From Caballeronia sp. SEWSISQ10-4 2 (GTDB taxonomy: Bacteria > Pseudomonadota > Gammaproteobacteria > Burkholderiales > Burkholderiaceae): a stretch of 46,950 nt of DNA. Shown here piece after piece: positions 40,397 to 46,950 of this stretch. The notes beneath the pieces were generated by a model. The model was not told the origin of the DNA, searched no databases, and saw only the letters and a list, made by a program, of their open reading frames with translations. The stretch is from NCBI RefSeq assembly GCF_030464885.1, contig NZ_JALPRJ010000057.1, positions 1-46,950 on the forward strand, written 5' to 3'. Every line of letters starts with the position of its first letter. The first letter of the stretch is position 1. The position numbers and the translations under genes were made by a program.

Positions 40397-41548
40397 TCAG
40401 GAATGCAGCACCAGCTTCTGTACACGCCAGTTCAGGAGTTCGGCAACAAACAGCACGTTCTCGGACGGACAGGCCATCTCGTGAATCCAGCCGAACTGCT
40501 TCAATTGCTTGCCTGATTCGCCGAGCACCCCCAGAACCTCGCCGTCGAGCGACAGCTTGTAGATCCGCCCGGGAAATCCATCAGAGCTGTACAGCACCTG
40601 GTGCGGGCCCGGCGAGATGCATATCGCCCAAGGCGAACCCGGTGCAAAGGTGCCGGCGGCTATTGCCGCCTCGTCCGGCACATAACCAATCGCCGGCCGC
40701 GCGCCGGGAGGTACCGGCACGTCGATGGTGAACTGGCGCTGGAAATTACCTTCGCCGTCGAACACCTGGATGCGCCGGTTGCTGCGGTCGGCTACATAGA
40801 CCAGTCCCTTGGCGTCGAGCGCGATGCTATGCGGCGTGTGGAACTGGCCAGGGCCGGTGCCGCGCTCACCCCACGACTTGAGCCAGTTACCGTACTTGTC
40901 GACCTTGGCTACGCGCGAATTGATATAACCGTCGCTGATATAGGTGTTGCCTTCGGTGTCCCAGGCCACGTCGGTCACTTGGCGGAAGCGGCCCGGTTCG
41001 GCTGCAAGCGGCGGATTCGGATGCTTCAGCGGACCGGTCTCCTCGTCCGCCGCCTCTTGCTTGCGGCCGAAGACCATCGCGACGCGGCCATCCGGCGTGA
41101 ACTTGATCACCATGTCCGAACCTTTGTCCGTCACCCAGATATTGTCCTCGCGGTCGACCTTGACTGTGTGCGCGAAAGACCAGGCATAGAGGTTGCGGCC
41201 GATCTCGCGAACAAAGCGGCCGTTGGGCGCGAATTCGAGTAGCTGCGCCGCGGCCGCACCATAGGCCGGGCCGCTGCTATTGCCGCGCGAAAGCACGAAG
41301 ATGTGGCCTTTGGAATTCAGCGCGACGCCGGAACACTCGCCGAAATAAACATCGCGTGGCAAGTGCAGTGGATCGGGGATGGAGTCGTAAGTGATGACCG
41401 GAGGCGCCTCGGCGGCGTAAGCGGAACGCGGCAGCAAGGCGAGTGCCGCAGCGCCCTCGCCTGCGAGGGCCAGGAAACGACGGCGAGTGAGCAGGCGGCT
41501 CTGCGGATCACCGCAGCATGGGCAAGATATCGGATGTCCCTGGATCAT
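40397..41548 (-). CDS. Tat-exported NHL-repeat (PAL-like) propeller protein
   Basis: This is an exported six-bladed NHL propeller of 383 residues, resembling the peptidyl-alpha-hydroxyglycine amidating lyase / SMP-30 type. The ATG at 41548 is preferred because AAGGAG lies nine bases upstream; a longer frame exists. Residues 1-45 carry a Tat-like signal, TRRRFLALAGEGAAALALLP, after a CPCCGD metal-type motif. NHL units are visible: SGVALNSKGHIFVLSRG, HTVKVDREDNIWVTDKGSDMVIKF, TDVAWDTEGNTYISDGYINSRVAKVDKYG, HSIALDAKGLVYVADRSNRRIQVFD and a last unit NVLFVAELLNWRVQKLVL. Metal and catalytic residues cannot be confirmed by eye. Neighbours give no functional clue. Confidence 0.82.
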   Translation of the reverse strand: MIQGHPISCPCCGDPQSRLLTRRRFLALAGEGAAALALLPRSAYAAEAPPVITYDSIPDPLHLPRDVYFGECSGVALNSKGHIFVLSRGNSSGPAYGAAAAQLLEFAPNGRFVREIGRNLYAWSFAHTVKVDREDNIWVTDKGSDMVIKFTPDGRVAMVFGRKQEAADEETGPLKHPNPPLAAEPGRFRQVTDVAWDTEGNTYISDGYINSRVAKVDKYGNWLKSWGERGTGPGQFHTPHSIALDAKGLVYVADRSNRRIQVFDGEGNFQRQFTIDVPVPPGARPAIGYVPDEAAIAAGTFAPGSPWAICISPGPHQVLYSSDGFPGRIYKLSLDGEVLGVLGESGKQLKQFGWIHEMACPSENVLFVAELLNWRVQKLVLHS

Positions 41549-41996
41549 TGGATCACGCTCCTTCTTGTTCTTCATGACGGTGCCGGACAGGGTGGTGGCC
41601 ATCTGAGCACGCCGGCGCGGATTCCACTATAGTGCACCTCATGCGTGGCAGAGGCAGAATTCGGGTCCGCTTAAGACACATGCTTTTGCGAAAGCCTCAG
41701 TGCCTTAGTGTCTTAGCGCAAGCATCGGGAATTCAAAACCAGCGCCGTTTCGCACTCGCGTTTCCAACCATGGCTAAACCAGACCGGTTATCGCCGCGCC
41801 CACATTTCTTTCCGATGTGAAAGCCTCGCCCCTTACGTTGCGGCGCGCGTCTTAGCGAACATCGAAATATATAAAGCGGGCAATGTCGATTTCCTTAGGC
41901 GTCGCTCGTCGTGTTCATAGGGCGGTGATTCGGCAATGCGCCAATAAATGCGCTGCATCGCGCCCCCATTTCCTTTAACTCGTGAGGAGATCATTC
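41549..41996. other. Intergenic region
   Basis: This 448-base gap lies between two divergent genes. It holds one short plus-strand open frame at 41632-41820, which has no ribosome site and no family resemblance. I see no RNA gene, repeat or strong hairpin. AT-rich DNA at about 41862-41880 (ATATATAAAG) may hold a promoter for the DUF899 gene. Confidence 0.45.
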
Positions 41997-42725
41997 ATGG
42001 CTTCCTTAGACGGATCTGCGCAGACATTAAAACCGGCCCAGGCGCTCGCAGAGTCGACGCGCCGGTTTCCGGGCGAAAGCACGCAATATCGCAGCGCACG
42101 TAACGCATTGCTTGCAGAAGAAATCGAGTTGCGGCGGCACATCGAGCGGGTGGCGGCCCTTCGGCGGGCTCTTCCGCCCGGTGGCGAGCTGCCGCAGGAC
42201 TACCGTTTCGACGGTGAGAACGGGCCGGCCACGCTGACGCAAATGTTCGACGATCATGACACCCTGATTACCTATAACTGGATGTTCGGTCCCAAGCGCG
42301 AACGGCCTTGTCCGATGTGCACCTCACTGCTCAGCGCACTCGACGGCGAGATGCCCGATATCTTGCAGCGCGTCGCTTTTGCGGTGATCGCGAGAGGGCC
42401 GATCGAGCGGTTGGTGGCCTTCAAGAACGAGCGCGGCTGGCGCTACTTGCGCGTGTATTCGTCGGGCAGCAACAGCTTCAATCGCGACTATGCCAACGAA
42501 GATCCCGACGCTGGCGACAACCCGGCGTTCAACGTTTTCACTCGATCAGGCAGTACCTTGCGCCACTTCTGGGGCGATGAAATGGGCCCGCAAACAGCGG
42601 ATCCCGGCCAGGACCCGCGGGGCGCACCGGACCCCATGCCGCTGTGGGCGATGCTTGACCTGACACCCGGCGGACGCGGCACGGATTGGTACCCGAAACT
42701 GGAATACGCCGCCTCGCGTGTTTAA
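41997..42725 (+). CDS. DUF899 thioredoxin-fold protein
   Basis: This 242-residue member of DUF899 is related to AhpC/TSA proteins. The start at 41997 is supported by GAGGAG eight bases upstream; an in-frame start at 41982 is less likely. Landmarks are YRFDGENGPATLTQMFDDHDTLITYNWMFGP near residues 66-96, then the CPMCTSLL motif near 102 (redox C-x-x-C), GWRYLRVYSSGSNSFNRDYANED near 145, and a C-terminal WYPKLEY. The family is widely annotated but its function is uncertain; a redox or detoxification role is inferred from the C-x-x-C motif. It stands alone, with its own promoter upstream. Confidence 0.86.
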   Translation: MASLDGSAQTLKPAQALAESTRRFPGESTQYRSARNALLAEEIELRRHIERVAALRRALPPGGELPQDYRFDGENGPATLTQMFDDHDTLITYNWMFGPKRERPCPMCTSLLSALDGEMPDILQRVAFAVIARGPIERLVAFKNERGWRYLRVYSSGSNSFNRDYANEDPDAGDNPAFNVFTRSGSTLRHFWGDEMGPQTADPGQDPRGAPDPMPLWAMLDLTPGGRGTDWYPKLEYAASRV

Positions 42726-42899
42726 CTTGGGCTGGCGCGCGAGGTGACTAGATGCTTCGCGGGTGAGCCGATTGATTGCACGTTGGCATCGGATATGAAA
42801 AGAGGGAGTGCGAGTCCCAGCTAACCCCCCGGGCTAAACGCCGAGCCGCACACCCCTCGTTTCGATTGCAATGCCGCCACACTTTCCTACCGATAAATA

Positions 42900-44105
42900 A
42901 TGACACGACGCTTTCTTCAACTTGCCATTGTGCTGGGCCTGATTACCGCCGTGGGTCCATTCGCCATCGATATGTACCTGCCCGCCCTGCCTTCGATCGG
43001 GGGGTCGCTCAATGCCACCCCGGCCGCGGTGCAGATGAGCCTCATGGTGTTTTTCATCACCCTCGGCGTGTGCCAGCTCGTGTATGGCCCGCTCTCGGAT
43101 ATCTTCGGCCGCAAGATGCCGATCTATGCCGGTCTCGCGATCTTTACCATCGGCAGCGTGGGCTGCGCCTTCGCACCGGACATTCACGTCCTGATCGGTT
43201 TCCGCGTGCTCCAGGCGTTGGGTGCGTGTGCCGGCATGGTCGTCCCGCGTGCAATCGTGCGGGACCTTTACACCGGCCACGATGCAACCCGACTCATGTC
43301 GCTTCTCATGCTTGTTGTGAGCGTTTCGCCGTTGCTTGCGCCTCTTACGGGAAGCTTCATCATCGCGGCATTTGGCTGGCGAGGTGTCTTCTGGGCACTG
43401 ACCGTGGCCGGTGGGCTTGCCTTGCTGCTTGCGGCTACCCAGTTAAAGGAAACGCGAGAAATCCATCATCGCGCCGATAGCTCGTGGGCCAGTGCATTCG
43501 AGGGTTATCGCAAGCTTCTCACCGACCCGACGTTCCTTGGCTTGACCTTTATCGGTGCGTTTGGAGTCTCGTCGTTTTTTATCTATCTGGCGAGCGCGTC
43601 ATTCGTGATCATCAACCACTATGGTTTGTCGCCGACCATGTTCAGCCTGTGCTTCGCGCTTAACGCGGCAGCGTTCTTCGGCTTCAGCCAGTTGACCGCA
43701 CGCCTGACCGCCAGGTATGGATTGCCGCGCGTCATTCGCGTGGCTGTTACGGGCTTCGCGATTTCGATGAGCATCGTCGCCGCGCTGTTCCTGGCGGGTG
43801 CCGACAGTCTCGCGCTCATGATGGTTTTCTTGTTTGTCGGATATGGCTTCCTGGGACTCGTATTGCCGACCAGCGCTGTCTTGTCGCTTGAAAGTCATGG
43901 TGCGATTGCAGGCACGGCTTCGGCGCTGATGGGCGCATTGCAGTTCGTCGTAGGCGCAGCAGTGATGGCTGTGTCCGGCCTCTTCGCCGACGGCGCACCG
44001 AAGCCTATGGTGATCGGGATCGCCGTCTCAGCGTTGATGGCCTTTGCCATCGCCCGCTTCACCCTGCACGCTGAAAATACTCGGCTGTCAGCTGCTGCGG
44101 AATAA
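42900..44105 (+). CDS. Bcr/CflA-family multidrug efflux MFS transporter
   Basis: This is a 12-helix inner-membrane drug:H+ antiporter of 401 residues. Landmarks are GPFAIDMYLPALPSIGGSL near residue 19 (family start), VYGPLSDIFGRKMPIYAGLAIF near 61-82 (motif A), FRVLQALGACAGMVVPRAIVRDLY near 101 and SPLLAPLTGSFII near 142. The C-terminal half is regular. It ends 12 bases before a perfect 20-bp palindrome. Only a weak ribosome site precedes the ATG. Specific substrates (bicyclomycin, chloramphenicol and similar) cannot be read from sequence. Confidence 0.9.
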   Translation: MTRRFLQLAIVLGLITAVGPFAIDMYLPALPSIGGSLNATPAAVQMSLMVFFITLGVCQLVYGPLSDIFGRKMPIYAGLAIFTIGSVGCAFAPDIHVLIGFRVLQALGACAGMVVPRAIVRDLYTGHDATRLMSLLMLVVSVSPLLAPLTGSFIIAAFGWRGVFWALTVAGGLALLLAATQLKETREIHHRADSSWASAFEGYRKLLTDPTFLGLTFIGAFGVSSFFIYLASASFVIINHYGLSPTMFSLCFALNAAAFFGFSQLTARLTARYGLPRVIRVAVTGFAISMSIVAALFLAGADSLALMMVFLFVGYGFLGLVLPTSAVLSLESHGAIAGTASALMGALQFVVGAAVMAVSGLFADGAPKPMVIGIAVSALMAFAIARFTLHAENTRLSAAAE

Positions 44106-44116
44106 CAAATCTGCTT

Positions 44117-44166
44117 AGCGTTTTGAGCGGCTCGGCTCTCGTGGTTGCCGAGCCGCTCAAAACGCT
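44117..44166. terminator. Perfect 20-bp inverted repeat after the Bcr gene
   Basis: AGCGTTTTGAGCGGCTCGGC and its exact complement (44147-44166) form a 20-bp stem with a ten-base loop. It lies between the convergent genes ending at 44105 (plus) and 44203 (minus). No T run follows on either side, so it is either a bidirectional terminator of the stem-only kind or a REP-like hairpin. Confidence 0.55.
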
Positions 44167-44202
44167 TGCAGGAATGCCCTCGTGTGCTTAGCGGTTCGCC
44201 CT

Positions 44203-44685
44203 TCAGTGAGACTGACAAAGAATTACCGTCATCACCGGCGTCACTTCGCGAACGGTAGCGCTACTGCCTATCTGGCGCAGGCGGTCCTTGACGTCGTCCG
44301 ACGAGCCCGTAACCACCACGCCGTACGCTGAGTCCCCGATAGGGTCGCCCTTGCCCGGCTTGAAGATCGGATCATCCTTTTCATATCCGAGCACAACAAA
44401 GACCTGAAAATCGAAAGCCGTCAGCTTGACGCCCCGAGCAGGCCGGAACGCGTTGATGGAATTCGACTCGACCCGCATCGGCTTGGACTGTATCTCCCCG
44501 CTTTGCAACAGCGCGCTGATGAATCCATGGCCCGTCGATTTGCAATCCAGCTGTTCATCGATCGAGCCTGCATGCGCGAGCGTTGACGACAACCCGAAAG
44601 ACATGGCCGCGACTGCGGCAGCAACGCGAATGGCCCGCGTAAGCCGCTCATTGGGCCGCTTGATGACCTGTTTAGTGACCCGCAT
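44203..44685 (-). CDS. Secreted protein of unknown function
   Basis: This 160-residue exported protein has a long basic N-region, a hydrophobic segment (residues 20-36) and a cleavage site near AHAGS. GAGG lies six bases before the ATG at 44685. The mature part starts SIDEQLDCKSTGHGFISALL, then NAFRPARGVKLTAFDFQVFVVLGYEKDD, GKGDPIGDSAYGVVVTGSSDDVKDRLRQI, and ends VTPVMTVILCQSH, with two cysteines likely to form a disulphide. It looks like a small periplasmic domain found in Burkholderiaceae; I know no function. The neighbours (Bcr exporter, glycerol kinase) give no hint. Confidence 0.72.
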   Translation of the reverse strand: MRVTKQVIKRPNERLTRAIRVAAAVAAMSFGLSSTLAHAGSIDEQLDCKSTGHGFISALLQSGEIQSKPMRVESNSINAFRPARGVKLTAFDFQVFVVLGYEKDDPIFKPGKGDPIGDSAYGVVVTGSSDDVKDRLRQIGSSATVREVTPVMTVILCQSH

Positions 44686-45328
44686 GTTCGCCTCTTCCTC
44701 GACGTTGCATCAGCCGCGGCAAACTTTTTGGTCGCGGAGTTTTACTCTACCTGCACCCGTGAATTACTGCCGGATTGCCTTGGGTCCCCTGAATCTAAAC
44801 ATCGGCTTCAACTTTTCCTTCGAAGCATTCATTCATTTCGGACGCTATTCGAAGTCATGTCCGTTCTCTTTCGAACCTTCACGAACTTTCACTTCGCCGT
44901 TTTCGAGTTTTCCACTAACTAACAATCACAGCCCACGCCACGGCCGCACGTCGCCAAATGTGCCTTTACATTTTCGATTTTGTTCACTAGGATTCGAATT
45001 CGAACATTATCGGTTCGATAGGTTTTCTTTTATTGACAAGGGACAGACATCGCGAAACAGCGAGAAATGGCTGATCTGCTGGCTATAGAGCGTCGTATTG
45101 GCATTGCGTGCGATGCCATCGGCGCGCCCTGTCAGTGTTGTTTTGCGAACAAGGAGCAGCCGCCCTTTTGACCGTATAAAGCAACCACCTGTTTTTAACG
45201 TCGCAATCAAAGCTCAATGCTGTAGAAGTGCCCGTATTACCGAAGCCGTAGTCAAAACAAGAAGTCAGCAACGTCGCGAGGCATCATGCACGAAGCGGCG
45301 ATCCATTCAAAAACCAGTGGAGAAGACA
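44686..45328 (+). promoter_or_regulatory. AT-rich upstream region of glpK with repeated TTCGAA motifs
   Basis: This 643-base gap precedes glpK. Four TTCGAA-type palindromes occur (near 44819, 44848, 44871 and 44994-45002), the last as GATTCGAATTCGAACATTATCGGTTCGAT. This resembles DeoR-family GlpR sites (TTCG-x-TATCG half sites), but the match is loose. GC content is visibly lower than in the neighbouring genes. Open frames crossing it are not protein-like, including an upstream extension of the glpK frame. Confidence 0.4.
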
Positions 45329-46828
45329 ATGCAGGATCAATACATCCTCGCGCTCGATCAGGGCACGACAAGTTCACGCGCCATGGTGTTCGATCGCCAG
45401 GGCAACGTAGTGGCGGTGGCGCAGAAGGAATTTGGCCAGATCTATCCGCAACCAGGTTGGGTCGAGCACGACCCGCAGGAAATCTGGTCGACCCAGGCTG
45501 GCGTCGCCGCCGAAGCCGTCACGCGCGCGGGTCTGAACGGCGCCTCGATCGCCGCCATCGGCATTACGAATCAGCGCGAGACAACCATTGTCTGGGATCG
45601 CGAGACCGGTCAGCCGATCTATAACGCCATTGTCTGGCAGGACCGCCGCACCGCCGACTTCTGCGACCAGTTGAAGGCGCAGGGGCTGGAGGAAAAGGTC
45701 CGCGCCAAGACGGGTCTGCCTATCGATTCCTACTTCTCCGCAACCAAGATCCGCTGGATTCTCGACAACGTGGAAGGTGCGCGTGAGAAGGCGAAGCAAG
45801 GACGGCTCGCGTTCGGTACGGTCGATAGCTGGCTGGTGTGGAACTTCACGAAACACGGCCTGCATATCACCGACGTCACCAACGCGTCGCGCACCATGCT
45901 CTTCAACATCCATACGCTGCAGTGGGACGACGAACTGCTCGACGCGCTCGACATTCCGCGCAGCATGCTGCCCGAAGTGCGCGCCTCGTCCGAGGTATAC
46001 GGCCCGACCAAGACCACCGTATTCGCCTCGAAGATTCCGCTGGCGGGCATTGCCGGCGACCAGCATGCGGCGCTCTTCGGCCAGATGTGCACCAAGTCCG
46101 GCATGGTGAAAAACACCTACGGCACCGGTTGTTTCCTCGTCATGAACACGGGCGACAAGCCGATCGAATCGCGCAACAACCTGGTCACCACCATTGCATG
46201 GCAGATCGGCGACCAGGTCAACTACGCGCTGGAAGGCAGCATCTTTATCGGCGGCGCCGTCGTGCAATGGCTTCGCGACGGACTTGGCATCATCAAGAGT
46301 GCCAATGAAATTGAAGCGCTTGCGCGCAGCGTTGCGCATAGCGACGGCGTCTATATGGTGCCCGCATTTGCCGGCCTGGGTGCGCCGCACTGGAATGCAC
46401 GCGCACGCGGCACGCTGTTCGGCGTGACACGTGGCACGACCTCCGGACACATTGCGCGGGCGGCACTCGAAAGCATCGCCTTTCAATCCATCGATGTACT
46501 GAAAGCCATGGAAGCCGATTCCGGTATCCGTATCGGTGAATTGCGCGTGGATGGCGGCGCGGTTGCCAACAACCTCCTGATGCAATTCCAGGCCGACATG
46601 CTCGGCGTGGATGTAGTGCGCCCGCAGATCAGCGAGACCACTGCGCTGGGCGCGGCCTATCTGGCCGGGCTGGCAGTCGGTTACTGGAAAGATGTAAATG
46701 AACTGCAAAGTCAATGGAAGCTGGACCGTCGTTTCTCGCCGGATATAGCGGCCGAGGACGTCAAGCGTCAGATGCACGGCTGGCAACGTGCAGTGAATGC
46801 CGCCAAGGCCTGGGCCGACGCCACCTGA
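45329..46828 (+). CDS. glpK: Glycerol kinase
   Basis: GlpK phosphorylates glycerol to sn-glycerol-3-phosphate and traps it in the cell. The ATG at 45329 has GGAG seven bases upstream and gives the usual length (499 residues); a longer frame to 45098 is not needed. Motifs are YILALDQGTTSSRAMVFD (residues 5-22), QKEFGQIYPQPGWVEHDP near 38-55, IGITNQRETTIVWDR near 78, IVWQDRR near 102, and DVTNASRTMLFNI near 190. NTYGTGCFLVMNTG and LRVDGGAVANNLLMQFQADML follow. The rest of the glp operon (glpF, glpD, glpR) is presumably outside the window. Confidence 0.97.
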   Translation: MQDQYILALDQGTTSSRAMVFDRQGNVVAVAQKEFGQIYPQPGWVEHDPQEIWSTQAGVAAEAVTRAGLNGASIAAIGITNQRETTIVWDRETGQPIYNAIVWQDRRTADFCDQLKAQGLEEKVRAKTGLPIDSYFSATKIRWILDNVEGAREKAKQGRLAFGTVDSWLVWNFTKHGLHITDVTNASRTMLFNIHTLQWDDELLDALDIPRSMLPEVRASSEVYGPTKTTVFASKIPLAGIAGDQHAALFGQMCTKSGMVKNTYGTGCFLVMNTGDKPIESRNNLVTTIAWQIGDQVNYALEGSIFIGGAVVQWLRDGLGIIKSANEIEALARSVAHSDGVYMVPAFAGLGAPHWNARARGTLFGVTRGTTSGHIARAALESIAFQSIDVLKAMEADSGIRIGELRVDGGAVANNLLMQFQADMLGVDVVRPQISETTALGAAYLAGLAVGYWKDVNELQSQWKLDRRFSPDIAAEDVKRQMHGWQRAVNAAKAWADAT

Positions 46829-46844
46829 GCTCCGGGCTCAGGCC

Positions 46845-46950
<106 letters not shown>

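Noticed and set aside
45374..46786. Long open frame of 470 codons antisense to glpK
   Set aside because: It is a mirror of a GC-rich gene: composition is Arg/His/Gly-heavy with no domain, while the sense strand is unmistakable GlpK.

Overview
The window comes from a GC-rich betaproteobacterium of the Burkholderiaceae, most likely Paraburkholderia, Caballeronia or Burkholderia. The basis is the Burkholderia-type rhamnolipid locus, the DUF6726-type mini-lipoprotein, the DUF3391/HD-GYP protein, the dense LysR/AraC-controlled catabolic modules and a dispersed non-coding repeat that I associate with this group. No rRNA, tRNA or CRISPR array is visible. The placement is inference from gene content, not a database match.

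Region 1 (1-10.9 kb) is an accessory stretch of small exported and unknown proteins. It holds a stand-alone FlgH-like lipoprotein, two mini-lipoproteins (one with a TTG start and an ATGA overlap to the next gene), two paralogous 61-64-residue Pro/Ser/Thr-rich proteins whose upstream non-coding DNA is also conserved, two distant paralogs of an 86/145-residue unknown family, a ClpP-fold protein lacking the usual catalytic Asp, an HD-GYP c-di-GMP phosphodiesterase, an LprI-like secreted protein, a His/Gly-rich secreted protein, and an NfeD plus slipin (SPFH) operon. Inverted copies of one dispersed repeat lie at 1-157 and about 11030-11185.

Region 2 (11.2-12.7 kb) is an IS110-family element with a frameshifted transposase. 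Its upstream non-coding end contains a strong hairpin and is a candidate bridge-RNA region.

Region 3 (13.0-19.3 kb) is a CUT2-type (ribose/xylose-like) sugar ABC transporter operon (ATPase, permease, binding protein, then an LVIVD beta-propeller protein). It is divergent from an AraC-family regulator, with a direct-repeat operator candidate between them.

Region 4 (19.3-25.8 kb) contains two LysR-controlled redox modules. One has a SnoaL-like protein, an atypical SDR and a PRISE-type enone reductase. The other has an Old Yellow Enzyme and a classical SDR.

Region 5 (26.2-37.8 kb) is a complete rhamnolipid supercluster on one strand: rhlA, an ICMT-type membrane methyltransferase, rhlB, a DHA2 exporter, rhlC, a NodT-type outer-membrane factor and an EmrA-type adaptor, followed directly by rmlB-rmlA-rmlC-rmlD for dTDP-L-rhamnose. 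Precursor supply, lipid synthesis, glycosylation and tripartite export are all present. The methyltransferase between rhlA and rhlB is the most provocative gene here, because it could cap the free carboxylate of HAA or rhamnolipid.

Region 6 (38-46.95 kb) has an aromatic-acid MFS symporter, a Tat-exported NHL-repeat protein, a DUF899 thioredoxin-fold protein, a Bcr/CflA drug exporter, a secreted unknown protein and glycerol kinase (glpK). A hexanucleotide tandem repeat runs off the window end.
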